64,000 bases of DNA from positions 1,426,001 to 1,490,000 of the forward strand of contig NZ_JANHOF010000001.1 of NCBI RefSeq assembly GCF_024498075.1, in the 5' to 3' direction. A model generated the notes under the pieces. The model worked only from the letters and a program-made list of their open reading frames with translations. It ran no database searches and was not told where the DNA came from. Positions within the stretch are counted from its first letter, which is position 1, and each line of letters opens with the position of its first letter. The DNA comes from Paenibacillus mendelii (GTDB lineage: Bacteria > Bacillota > Bacilli > Paenibacillales > Paenibacillaceae). The translations under genes were made by a program, and so were the position numbers. Of the stretch, positions 19,575 to 27,950 are shown one piece after another.

Positions 19575-19918
19575 GCGAATTCCACGACTTTCGCGTCGGA
19601 CCATAGACGTTCGATGTTGTAATATTCACGCTCATCACGATGGAAGACATGCACGATGACATCCCCGATATCGATGAGTACCCAACGGCCGGAGTCCATG
19701 CCTTCGATTCCGCGCACTCTGGCACCTTTTTGTTCGGCCTGCTTGCGAATCTCTGTTGTGATGGACTGGACTTGGGTATCCGAATTACCGTGACAAATGA
19801 CAAAATAATCAGCTATCAACGATATTCCCTTTAAGTCGAGCGCCACGATTTGGTGTGCCTTCTTATCTTCAGCAGCCGCTACTACAAGCTGCATAAGTTC
19901 GTCCGATTGTACCGTCAT
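19571..19918 (-). CDS. rsfS: Ribosomal silencing factor RsfS
   Basis: RsfS binds protein uL14 on the 50S subunit and blocks subunit joining when nutrients are scarce. The 115-residue product covers the whole family, with KKAHQIVALDLKGISLIADYFVI, the HGNSDTQVQSIT segment, EGMDSGRWVLIDIGDVIVHVF and the terminal YYNIERLW. It overlaps yqeK by ATGA at its start and the CvfB-like gene by ATGA at its end, so three genes are translationally chained. Confidence 0.97.
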   Translation of the reverse strand: MTVQSDELMQLVVAAAEDKKAHQIVALDLKGISLIADYFVICHGNSDTQVQSITTEIRKQAEQKGARVRGIEGMDSGRWVLIDIGDVIVHVFHRDEREYYNIERLWSDAKVVEFA

Positions 19919-20490
19919 TGCTCAGCCTCCCGTACTGTTAGTATTAAATCATTCCTCGCCGCCACCGTGAGTGGATAGATCCTCTTGCCGCGCTCCAGCA
20001 AAAAAGAAATCGTCGAGTCAAAACCGGCAATGAGCGCTTTCTCCACATTATGCTCAGCTAATTCGCGAATTTTATGTACGCCAGGGAAATCTCGGCCAGG
20101 CTCCATATAATCGGCAAGACACACGATCTTGTCCATTAGCTTCATCTGCTCGCGGCCGGATGTGTGGTAGCGGATCGCATCCAATATCGAGACATCCGTC
20201 ACGCCATAATCGCGTTCGGCCACGAAAGCGCCGACGGGCGCATGCCACAGCTCTTTATCAAAGACAAGCAAATCAGACGGGAGCCCTTGCTCTCGAATGA
20301 TCAGCTCCATTCTGGTCGTCGGCCAGTATTTGGCGACATCATGTAAAATCGCCGCCGTTTCCGCGACTTCAGGGTCTGCTCCAAACCGTTTGGCCAGTAT
20401 AACCGCTGTTTCCATAACGCCAACGGTATGGATCCATCTGCGTTCGGGCATCTGTGCGCGCACACTTTCGATCATCGTATTACGATTCAT
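19915..20490 (-). CDS. yqeK: YqeK, HD-domain Ap4A hydrolase
   Basis: YqeK-family proteins are metal-dependent HD hydrolases; several cleave diadenosine tetraphosphate symmetrically. The 191-residue product has the HD signature: His21 in the RWIHTVGVMETA segment, His-Asp at about 50-51 in AAILHDVAKYWP, then HAPVGAFVAERDYG, IRYHTSGRE and CLADYMEPGR. Its start overlaps the end of nadD by 11 bases. A link between NAD synthesis, Ap4A removal and ribosome silencing in one operon is an inference from order. Confidence 0.93.
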   Translation of the reverse strand: MNRNTMIESVRAQMPERRWIHTVGVMETAVILAKRFGADPEVAETAAILHDVAKYWPTTRMELIIREQGLPSDLLVFDKELWHAPVGAFVAERDYGVTDVSILDAIRYHTSGREQMKLMDKIVCLADYMEPGRDFPGVHKIRELAEHNVEKALIAGFDSTISFLLERGKRIYPLTVAARNDLILTVREAEQ

Positions 20491-21070
20491 ATAAACCGTT
20501 CCTCATTATAAAGGAGTATACTTTCTCTGGGACCATGAAGCGAATCGAACGATCTTCAGAGCGCCGCTTTCGGATATCCGTTGAAGAAATTTCAATGAGG
20601 GGCATCTCAACGATTGTCAGCCTTTCGCGAATATAGCTTGGCAGCCCCGATTGGTCGATCGGCTCACCCGGGCGTTCCACGCCGATAAAGCTGACAAGCT
20701 TGGCGAGTTCCTCGCTTCGATGCCATGAGGACAAATCGTTGACTCGATCTGACCCGATGATATAAGAAAAAGCACGGCCGGGATAGAGCGCTTGAAGCTC
20801 CATAACCGTATCGATAGAGTAGCTGATGCCGCCTCGTTCGAGTTCAACATCCATCGCGCGAAAATGCGGCTGAAAATCGATGGCCCGATAGACCATTTCC
20901 AGACGCACATCCCCGCCTGCTCCCGGTTCATTCGGCTTCAGCGGGGGAACGTAAGAAGGGACGAACCAAATCTCGTCCAGCCCGCAAGCTTCCCGGGCCG
21001 TCTCCGCTGCGAGCAAATGCCCATAATGAATCGGGTCAAATGTGCCACCCATTAATCCGACTTTTATCAT
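20480..21070 (-). CDS. nadD: Nicotinate-nucleotide adenylyltransferase
   Basis: NadD adenylates nicotinate mononucleotide to deamido-NAD in NAD synthesis. The 196-residue product starts MIKVGLMGGTFDPIHYGHL, with the nucleotidyltransferase GGTFDPxHxGH motif, and ends with ISSTDIRKR, the second ATP-binding motif. The ATG at 21070 has AAGGAG 7 bases upstream. An upstream in-frame ATG at 21139 would lie inside the tandem repeat and add residues the family lacks. The leader is unusual in carrying five 46-bp repeats. Confidence 0.96.
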   Translation of the reverse strand: MIKVGLMGGTFDPIHYGHLLAAETAREACGLDEIWFVPSYVPPLKPNEPGAGGDVRLEMVYRAIDFQPHFRAMDVELERGGISYSIDTVMELQALYPGRAFSYIIGSDRVNDLSSWHRSEELAKLVSFIGVERPGEPIDQSGLPSYIRERLTIVEMPLIEISSTDIRKRRSEDRSIRFMVPEKVYSFIMRNGLYES

Positions 21071-21084
21071 CGAAACGCTCCTTT

Positions 21085-21320
21085 CAACTGCAACCGCTGA
21101 CGTGAGATCTACCACGGCTCGGTTGTCAGTCAACTGCAACCGCTGACGTGAGATCTACCACGGCTAGGTTGTCAGTCAACTGCAACCGCTGACGTATGGT
21201 CTACCACGACTCGGTTGTAAGTCAACTGCAACCGCTGACGTGAGGTCTACCACGGCTCGGTTGTTAGTCAATTGCAACCGCTGACGTATGGTCTACCACG
21301 GCTCAGTTGTCAGTCAACTG
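21085..21320 (-). repeat. Five 46-bp tandem repeats in the nadD leader
   Basis: Five direct copies of a 46-bp unit lie at 21085-21314, plus the start of a sixth. Each unit starts CAACTGCAACCGCTGACGT and ends GGTTGTCAGT or a close variant. Across every unit junction, CGGTTG and CAACCG form a stem; inside it CAGT pairs with ACTG around a 2-base loop, giving an almost perfect 23-base hairpin. Units differ at a few positions only (for example GAGATC, GAGGTC, ATGGTC). It fills the gap between yhbY and nadD in an operon whose other genes overlap or nearly touch. Confidence 0.93.
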
Positions 21321-21332
21321 CCAACCGACCTT

Positions 21333-21623
21333 CTATGGTAATTCGATTGTCTTGTTCTCTTTGGATTCCTTGTATAAGATGATCGTTTTGCCGATCACCT
21401 GTACAAGCTCGGCGCCGGCTTCCTCCGAAATCCACTGGCCGACTTCCTTCGGATCGTCGAGGCAGTTGTTCAGAACGGATACTTTAATAAGCTCCCGAAC
21501 TTCCAACGCCTCCGTCACATGACGAACCAAATGGTCGTTCGTTCCGCCTTTGCCTACTTGAAAGATGGGCTGCAAATGGTGTCCCATTGAGCGCAAATAT
21601 CTTTTTTGTTTCCCTGTTAACAT
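21333..21623 (-). CDS. yhbY: YhbY-family CRM-domain RNA-binding protein
   Basis: A small CRM-domain protein linked to 50S ribosomal subunit assembly in bacteria. The 96-residue product covers the domain, with the LTGKQKRYLRSMGHHLQPIF start, the conserved GKGG loop (VGKGGTND) and the terminal KTIILYKESKENK. It corresponds to yqeI in the Bacillus subtilis operon. AAAGAAGGATG upstream of the ATG serves as the ribosome-binding site. Confidence 0.95.
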   Translation of the reverse strand: MLTGKQKRYLRSMGHHLQPIFQVGKGGTNDHLVRHVTEALEVRELIKVSVLNNCLDDPKEVGQWISEEAGAELVQVIGKTIILYKESKENKTIELP

Positions 21624-21693
21624 CGTCGTGCATCCTTCTTTCGTAAATGAATCTAATCATTGTGATGAGCTTCTTCGCCATGAACGAAGGGAT

Positions 21694-22587
21694 TTATTGA
21701 CCTAAAGCCTCCAGCACGGTTTCACGCATCGCTTCTACCGGTGCCGGTACCCCGGTCCAATATTCGAAGGCATAGGCGCCTTGATAAATAAACATCCCCA
21801 ACCCGCCGTGAATCCGGCATCCGCGCCGTTCCGCCTCTTCGAGATAACGGGTCTTCAGCGGATTGTACAAAATATCGCTCGCAATCGCTTCCGGCTGCAG
21901 CCATGAAGCATCGATCGGCGTTTCATCCACATTCGGATACATCCCGACAGGTGTAGTATGAATCACAATCTCGGCGCTCGCGCAAGCTTCCCGGATGGCA
22001 TCGCTGCCGATTGCCCGAATATCGGCAGACCCGCCGAATGTATCGGCCAGCTCTTGCGCCCGCTCGACCCGGCGATTCGAGATCGTAATCTCCGATACGC
22101 CTTCACGCAGCAAAGCGTACACGATTCCCCGTGTAGCACCGCCTGCGCCCAGGATTAGGATACGCTTCCCTGCAAGCTCCGGCTCTACCTCTTCCTTCAA
22201 CGATCTCACGTAACCCAGACCGTCCGTGTTGTAGCCCGTAAGCTTGCCATTATCGTTAACGATCGTATTGACCGCACCGATGACCTGCGCGCTCTCGTCG
22301 ATGACATCCAGAAACGGCATGACCTCGAGCTTATGAGGGATCGTGACATTAACGCCGCGGATTCCCATCGCCCTAACACCGGCTATGAAATCTCCTAAGC
22401 GCTCGCCCTGAACGTGGAAGGCGGTATAGATCCCGTTAATTCCGCGCTCCCGGAAAGCACGGTTCATCATAATCGGCGACTTGGAATGCCGCACCGGGTC
22501 ACCGATTACACTGAACAGTACGGTATGGCTGTCAACCGCATTGCCAGCTTGCGGCAGCCGCTGTATATCGTTCATATTTGCCGTCAA
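21694..22587 (-). CDS. aroE: Shikimate dehydrogenase
   Basis: AroE reduces 3-dehydroshikimate to shikimate with NADPH in aromatic amino acid synthesis. The 297-residue product has the substrate-binding motifs PVRHSKSP (about 32-39) and VNVTIPHK (with the catalytic Lys), GYNTDG, and the NADP-binding GAGGATRG. The C-terminal GLGMFIYQGAYAFEYWTG is also typical. The start is uncertain between TTG at 22587 and ATG at 22575. GGGAG lies 11 bases before the TTG, so both are possible. It follows yqeH by 38 bp. Confidence 0.96.
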   Translation of the reverse strand: MTANMNDIQRLPQAGNAVDSHTVLFSVIGDPVRHSKSPIMMNRAFRERGINGIYTAFHVQGERLGDFIAGVRAMGIRGVNVTIPHKLEVMPFLDVIDESAQVIGAVNTIVNDNGKLTGYNTDGLGYVRSLKEEVEPELAGKRILILGAGGATRGIVYALLREGVSEITISNRRVERAQELADTFGGSADIRAIGSDAIREACASAEIVIHTTPVGMYPNVDETPIDASWLQPEAIASDILYNPLKTRYLEEAERRGCRIHGGLGMFIYQGAYAFEYWTGVPAPVEAMRETVLEALGQ

Positions 22588-22625
22588 ATCCGTTCACTCT
22601 CCCATTAAATCAAGCGTGAGTCCGC

Positions 22626-23747
22626 TTAGATCAGCGCATCGCGCATCAGTACGCGAATACCCTTCGGCGCATACACGTCTACTAAGGCCCCGGTCGTGCC
22701 GTTCACATGAATCCAGCCCAAGCCGGATATGAACACATCCGTCTCGGTTCCCCGGCGAATGGTCAGCCGGTGACGGGTCCATGCCGGAATTTCCTCCAGC
22801 TGCTCCTTGTTCGGAGGGGACAGCAGCTCGCCTTTATGATCGTTATACAGCTCATCTGCCCGCTCCAGCTTCGTCCGGTGAACGGTCAACCCGCTCGAAA
22901 TATACAGCGTAAAGGACTGCCGGTCGCCTTCCACAAAATCAAACCGCGCCAGTGCTCCGATAAAGAGCGTTTGTTTGGCGTTCAGCTGATAAACGAGCGG
23001 CTTGATCTCTTTCTCCGGCAGCAATGCCTGAAGAACGCCCCGTGGTACGACTTCGGTCATCCGGTGCGGATACACGATCCCCGGCGTATCAATGATCACA
23101 TTCCCGTCATCCAGCGGAATGTGGACGGCATCCAGCGTCGTTCCCGGATAACGAGATGTCGTCAACTCACGTTCCAAATCGCTGTAATCGTGAATGAGCC
23201 GATTGATTAGCGTTGACTTGCCCACGTTGGTAGCGCCTACGACGTATACGTCCCGATTGCCTCTGTATTCACCAAGTGCTTCAATGACACGATCGAAGCC
23301 GATGTTCTTCTTCGCGCTGCACAGCACGACATCCACTGTACGAAGTCCTTGCGATTTGGCCTGTTTCTGAACCCAATTGCGAAGCCTGTTATGGTTCGCA
23401 CCCTTAGGCAGCAGGTCCATCTTATTGACGACAAGCAATACCGGATTGTTCCCTACAAATCGCTGCAACCCGGATATAAGGCTGCCTTCAAAATCAAATA
23501 AATCGACGATATGCACAACAAGACTGTCCGTAGCGGCAATGCCGCCGAGCAGCCTCAAGAACTCGTCATGGTCGATTGCGACCGAAGCCGCTTCATTATA
23601 GTTCTTAATTCGGAAGCAGCGCTGGCATATCGCTGGATCCTTGTCTATCGCGGCGGCCGGGATAAAGCCCGGCTTGTCCGTCGATTCCGTCTGCAGCCGA
23701 ATGCCGCAACCGGCGCATGCGCCTTGCTCTTGTTGCAATTTCGTCAC
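22626..23747 (-). CDS. yqeH: YqeH, circularly permuted ribosome-biogenesis GTPase
   Basis: YqeH acts in 30S subunit assembly and has circularly permuted GTPase motifs. The 373-residue product begins with a zinc finger (CAGCG and CQRCF), then shows G4 (NKMDLLP) before G1 (GATNVGKSTLIN) and G3 (DTPGIV), the permuted order. The start is GTG at 23747, with GAGGAGG 7 bases upstream. This GTG overlaps the yqeG stop codon (GTGA), so the two are translationally coupled. A longer frame begins at 23768 but has no ribosome-binding site. Confidence 0.96.
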   Translation of the reverse strand: MTKLQQEQGACAGCGIRLQTESTDKPGFIPAAAIDKDPAICQRCFRIKNYNEAASVAIDHDEFLRLLGGIAATDSLVVHIVDLFDFEGSLISGLQRFVGNNPVLLVVNKMDLLPKGANHNRLRNWVQKQAKSQGLRTVDVVLCSAKKNIGFDRVIEALGEYRGNRDVYVVGATNVGKSTLINRLIHDYSDLERELTTSRYPGTTLDAVHIPLDDGNVIIDTPGIVYPHRMTEVVPRGVLQALLPEKEIKPLVYQLNAKQTLFIGALARFDFVEGDRQSFTLYISSGLTVHRTKLERADELYNDHKGELLSPPNKEQLEEIPAWTRHRLTIRRGTETDVFISGLGWIHVNGTTGALVDVYAPKGIRVLMRDALI

Positions 23748-24268
23748 TTGCGATCCTCCTCGGGCCATAGCCCTTTTTTGCGAAGGCGAAATAGGGCGAT
23801 TTTTTCCAGTCTTCGATTGAAACGAGTCATGATACCTTCGTCGCCCGGCGAGATCGGACTAACTAGAATCGTATGAAGTCCCATTCTCCGTCCGCCTAAT
23901 ACATCCGTCATCATCTGATCCCCGATGACAGCTGTCTGTTCAGCCGGCAAATCGAGTACGGTAAGCGCTCCTCGGAAAGCTCTGTTAGCCGGCTTGCGGG
24001 CTGCATGGATATAAGGTATATCGAGCGGCTCCGCAAACGCAGACACACGTGTCTTGTTATTGTTCGAGACGATGACGACTTTAAATCCCAGATCCCGTAC
24101 AACGTTAAGCCAATCGACAAGCTCCGGCGTGGCCAGTTTTTCCTTGGCGCCGACGAGCGTATTATCCAGATCCGTAATGATGCCTCTCATGCCGCGCTCT
24201 TTGAGGGCATTCAAATCAATATCATAAATGGTATTGACGCGCATATGCGGCAACAGCCGTTCAAACAT
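23744..24268 (-). CDS. yqeG: YqeG, HAD-superfamily phosphatase
   Basis: A HAD phosphatase of the YqeG/PGPP group, of uncertain substrate. The 174-residue product has motif I DLDNTLVG (about residues 29-36), motif II VIVSNNN, and motif III with GDQMMTDVLGG. The ATG at 24268 has AGGGGAG 8 bases before it. It is the first gene of the yqe operon. The related gene in some bacteria encodes a phosphatidylglycerophosphatase, so a lipid role is possible. Confidence 0.93.
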   Translation of the reverse strand: MFERLLPHMRVNTIYDIDLNALKERGMRGIITDLDNTLVGAKEKLATPELVDWLNVVRDLGFKVVIVSNNNKTRVSAFAEPLDIPYIHAARKPANRAFRGALTVLDLPAEQTAVIGDQMMTDVLGGRRMGLHTILVSPISPGDEGIMTRFNRRLEKIALFRLRKKGLWPEEDRK

Positions 24269-24411
24269 GGTTTCGACTCCCCTGCTATCGCTATCATCGA
24301 AACTATACCATACAAAGGGAATTCCATGCAAAGCTTGTCTCATGGCAAACGGCTGTATCTGAACCGGAAGAAAAGATGCATCACTCCTTCTTTATCCTCT
24401 GATCCTTTCAA

Positions 24412-24455
24412 GAAAAAAAACCGGAAACGGGCCATATTTCTCCCGTTCCGGTTTC
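24412..24455 (-). terminator. Terminator after the transglutaminase operon
   Basis: On the minus strand a stem of AAACCGGAA / TTCCGGTTT type, with one bulge and a 10-base loop, is followed by eight T (24413-24420). It comes directly after the transglutaminase stop codon. Confidence 0.8.
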
Positions 24456-24460
24456 ATTCG

Positions 24461-26689
24461 TTAAGTCAATCGCTCCCGAACCGAACGCACATGCGATTCG
24501 AACCGGGCGATTTCATCTTCCGTTATCGGTTGGCTGCTGTACATCGCCTTCTCGAACGTCAGCTGAATCGCGCGGAAATCGGTCTGAAGAAAGGTCAATC
24601 GCCCTGACCACCGGGACATCGTCTCGCGAACGGTCTCGTGCTCCGCCCGGTCAAGACCTTTGCGCCGGCAGTGTTTAATCAAGCGCTCCGTCTCTTTCAC
24701 GATACGCTCATTGGCCGTTCTTGCGCGGTCGCGGTACTGTTTCCAGGCAGCCCGGATGGAGCGGTACCGGAAAGCGGCGACTACGCCTAGCAGCACAACG
24801 ATTGCCGCAGCGATCGTCCAGCCAGGAATCGTGAAGCCTTTCTCCTCGACCTCGGTTTTGGTCGGAGCCGTATCGGACTCGATCTCAGGTACAGCCACCG
24901 GCTCATCGCTGGGCATGGCGTAGGGAAAGGAGAACCCGGCCGTAGGCTCGAAAGGCAGCCATCCATAACCCTCGAAGTAAACCTCTACCCAAGAATGCGC
25001 ATCCGCATTACGAACGGTATACGTTCCGGCGCCGTCTGGATTGATTTCCATGCCGCCCGGGCCCTGCGGACGAGAAAATTCGGCGTCCATCGGCAAGGAT
25101 CCCGGCGAATATCCCTTTACCCAGCGAGCGGGAATACCAATCGAACGGGTCAGGACAGCCATGGACGTGGAGAAATAATCACAATACCCTTCCTGCATCT
25201 CGAACAGAAAAGCATCCACAAAGTCATTGCTTGAGCGGGCAGATAAATCCGGTTGATTGTTATACTTGAAATTCGTCTGCAGATAGCTTTCAATCGCTTT
25301 GACCTTATCGTAAGGCGTACCCGCCTCTGCCGTAATGTCGGCAGCAAGCGTGCGCACGCGTTCCGGAAGCTCATCCGGCAGCTGCAGATAGATAGAATTC
25401 AAGCTGTCGCCGGTTCCCGAAACCGTAATATTGCGAAGCGCCGCCTCGTCAAGAACAGCGGTGTCCGACACGATGGAATACGTTTCCGGATAATCGGCCG
25501 ATTCACCCCTCGGCAGCCGAAGCTCCCAAGATTGCGGAAGCCATCTCATCGACGGAAAAGGCTGGTCGACAGCTCCCATATAGACAATGGAGGATATCGG
25601 TCCCGCTCCGAATAAAACAGGATAACGATCCTTGCGGATCATCGTGAAGGTCTGTTCCACCTGAACCGTTTCGACTGAAGCACGGTCCGTTCCAAGAGGC
25701 AGCGCCTCATTGGGCGATATTGACGTGACCGCCTCTTCCCGCAATTCGACTCTGCTGTCTTCCCAGCCGGCTCCGTTATATAATGCTTTCGTCTCTCCCC
25801 GCCAGTAACTCCGCCGAGTAGTCGTCACCGTCATGACCGGTGAATAATCGAAGGTAAAGCCGTTGCCCAGCGACTCGTCATTGCGGCTGTAACCGGAACG
25901 GCTGTCGCCCGCATTCTTGGGAGCGACGGTTTCGGTGCCAATCTTGCTGCCGATGTACGACGGGACCGCCTCACCGCGCGATTCCTTCCAGACTGTATAG
26001 GGATCCTTCAGAATCGGATCGATGGACGGCACGAACAAGCCGGCTCCCATCACCAGAGCTATGATGAGCAGTACGGGAAGGAATAAGCTGAGCGGATATT
26101 CAAGCAGATGCCGCCAGCTGTCCGGATGCTTTTGCTTAAAATTCGCAAAGTGGCTGGCTACCAGCCATCCTAGCCCGACAAATACGATACCTGCGATTTC
26201 TTCCCATAAATAAATCGGCGTTAACAGCGAGTCCGCCACAGCCAAGGACAGCAGCGCCGCTGAAACAAGAAGAATAATAGCCGTTCTCTTCGTGCGCAGC
26301 ATGACGGCCGCTTGAACGGCGAGCCATACCCCCAAGCTGATCCAGATGTAAGGGGTAAGCTGCTCCATATGAAGACTCCCCCACTGCCGCCATTCGGCCC
26401 ATGTATCGATCTCGGAAGTGGCCGGAATCCAGTGGAAGTCCGTGTAGATGCCGTTAATAATAATAATCGCCATGAGTTGAAGACCCACGGAGATTTTCTT
26501 CCATGGAATGACAATCATAATAAGTACGGATGAGACCAGAAGGCTATGAACGATTGTAAATGTCGTTTCCCACCAATAATCGGACAGGCATCGTATCCAT
26601 ATGATGGCTAAAAGAGTGGCATAGACGGCAGATAGCTTATAATACCAATCTCCGAGAAAATTAAAGCCGGTTGTGCGAGGTCCTGCCAT
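24461..26689 (-). CDS. Transglutaminase-like membrane protein (TgpA family)
   Basis: A 742-residue protein with about six N-terminal membrane helices (up to about 215), an extracytoplasmic transglutaminase-like domain, one more helix (about 640-660) and a C-terminal cytoplasmic helical tail. The catalytic Cys is in EGYCDYFST and the His in ADAHSWVEVYFEGYGW, followed by FEPTAGF. It matches the TgpA/YebA family, which is usually encoded with MoxR and DUF58 proteins as here. The ATG at 26689 overlaps the DUF58 stop (TAATG), with GGAGGGAG upstream; the frame open to 26872 lies inside the DUF58 gene. The substrate is unknown. Confidence 0.9.
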   Translation of the reverse strand: MAGPRTTGFNFLGDWYYKLSAVYATLLAIIWIRCLSDYWWETTFTIVHSLLVSSVLIMIVIPWKKISVGLQLMAIIIINGIYTDFHWIPATSEIDTWAEWRQWGSLHMEQLTPYIWISLGVWLAVQAAVMLRTKRTAIILLVSAALLSLAVADSLLTPIYLWEEIAGIVFVGLGWLVASHFANFKQKHPDSWRHLLEYPLSLFLPVLLIIALVMGAGLFVPSIDPILKDPYTVWKESRGEAVPSYIGSKIGTETVAPKNAGDSRSGYSRNDESLGNGFTFDYSPVMTVTTTRRSYWRGETKALYNGAGWEDSRVELREEAVTSISPNEALPLGTDRASVETVQVEQTFTMIRKDRYPVLFGAGPISSIVYMGAVDQPFPSMRWLPQSWELRLPRGESADYPETYSIVSDTAVLDEAALRNITVSGTGDSLNSIYLQLPDELPERVRTLAADITAEAGTPYDKVKAIESYLQTNFKYNNQPDLSARSSNDFVDAFLFEMQEGYCDYFSTSMAVLTRSIGIPARWVKGYSPGSLPMDAEFSRPQGPGGMEINPDGAGTYTVRNADAHSWVEVYFEGYGWLPFEPTAGFSFPYAMPSDEPVAVPEIESDTAPTKTEVEEKGFTIPGWTIAAAIVVLLGVVAAFRYRSIRAAWKQYRDRARTANERIVKETERLIKHCRRKGLDRAEHETVRETMSRWSGRLTFLQTDFRAIQLTFEKAMYSSQPITEDEIARFESHVRSVRERLT

Positions 26690-27945
26690 TATGCACTCCC
26701 TCCTTCCAACGCTGCAGGAAGCTCCTGTAGGCTGCCGATGGAATATACCGTATACCCTCCGCGGCGCAGCAGACGGAGCCATTCCGAACCTGACCGGTCC
26801 GTCCCGTACATGAGATCCCCCGATCCCTTCATATGAACGAGCAGGGGAACAACGCCTCGGCGTGAAAGCCATTCCATCGATCGAACGGCTTCTTCGCCGC
26901 CTTGCGGACTAAGGATCACGACGAACGAACCATAGGGCAGCATGGCTTCCGATTGGCGCAGCATTCGATAAAGCGGCGTGTCGCCATCCGACTGGACGCG
27001 AACCAGATGATTCATCATAAGCTCCAGCTGGTCCTGAGCCGCCTGAGGAGCGAAGCCTTCTTTCTTATCGCCGACAGACAAGAGTCCAATTGAGGTAGAA
27101 CGCCGGTACGCGAATTGGGCTAGGGAAGCCACAGATGAAACGGCCAGCTCGAACTGCTCCTGGCGTTCATAGACACCGCTGTACCGGTCCAGCACAAAGA
27201 TCGTTCGCGGCAAAGATTCCCGCTCGAACTCTTTGGATTTCCACTGCCCCGTCCTGGCCGTCGCATTCCAATGAATGCGAGAAAGCCGGTCACCATATAT
27301 ATACTCTCTGACGCCGTTGATTTGGGTCGTTTCCTTCGCTGCCCGCTGTGTAGCTGACGTCGAATAAGGACCTTTTACGCCGCGCTTCAGCTGATGCCAT
27401 TGACGAATGGGCACCGTCTGCGGATAAACGCTGAATGGTTCCGGATGCTCGAATGTGCCTGTGTGCTCAAACAGTCCAAATATATCGCGCGTCGAGCATG
27501 TCGTCGGCGCGAAACGGTACACGCCCCGCTCCAGCGGCGGCGTCGTATACGTTACTTCACCATATCTCCGGTAGCTGGGCACGAAAGAAGCTTCGAACGG
27601 AAGCTCGCTGCCGTTCTGGCGTATAACCCGGTCACGGACAAGAACATAGGGGATCGGCCACATACCGGGTACATGAACCGTCACTTGAACATCGAGCCGC
27701 GCCCCGGCCGTTAGCGATTTCTCCAATGCAGCTGCTCCCGAAGATCCATGCGACAGCCTTCTAGTCCCGGTCACGCTGCCGATCCCGCTCCACCTGCCTA
27801 GCACAAGGTAGATGAGCAATACGTTAAAAATACAAAAGAGCATCAAGGATGTCTTCCCGCCTTGAAACAGTAGAAACAGAAGGGAAATGGCATACACCAT
27901 GCCGATGACCCGCCAACGCATCATCGTTCTGTCTGCCGTCAACAT
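26689..27945 (-). CDS. DUF58 domain protein (YeaD-like)
   Basis: A 418-residue protein with two N-terminal membrane helices (about 10-45) and a DUF58 domain containing YIYGDRLSRIHWNATARTG, typical of the family, plus a von Willebrand A-like fold in the C-terminal half (TIFVLDRYSG). DUF58 proteins partner MoxR ATPases, probably in assembly or maturation of membrane or extracellular proteins (inference from family context). It begins 5 bases after the MoxR stop and overlaps the transglutaminase gene by one base. Confidence 0.88.
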   Translation of the reverse strand: MLTADRTMMRWRVIGMVYAISLLFLLFQGGKTSLMLFCIFNVLLIYLVLGRWSGIGSVTGTRRLSHGSSGAAALEKSLTAGARLDVQVTVHVPGMWPIPYVLVRDRVIRQNGSELPFEASFVPSYRRYGEVTYTTPPLERGVYRFAPTTCSTRDIFGLFEHTGTFEHPEPFSVYPQTVPIRQWHQLKRGVKGPYSTSATQRAAKETTQINGVREYIYGDRLSRIHWNATARTGQWKSKEFERESLPRTIFVLDRYSGVYERQEQFELAVSSVASLAQFAYRRSTSIGLLSVGDKKEGFAPQAAQDQLELMMNHLVRVQSDGDTPLYRMLRQSEAMLPYGSFVVILSPQGGEEAVRSMEWLSRRGVVPLLVHMKGSGDLMYGTDRSGSEWLRLLRRGGYTVYSIGSLQELPAALEGGSA

Positions 27946-27950
27946 AGGCG

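Noticed and set aside
21085..21320. In-frame extension of nadD into the tandem repeats (ATG 21139)
   Set aside because: 46 is not a multiple of three, the extension has no homologous counterpart in NadD, and AAGGAG marks the ATG at 21070.
24461..26872. 803-residue version of the transglutaminase protein
   Set aside because: The extra N-terminal part lies inside the DUF58 gene and precedes the ATG that overlaps its stop with a good ribosome-binding site.
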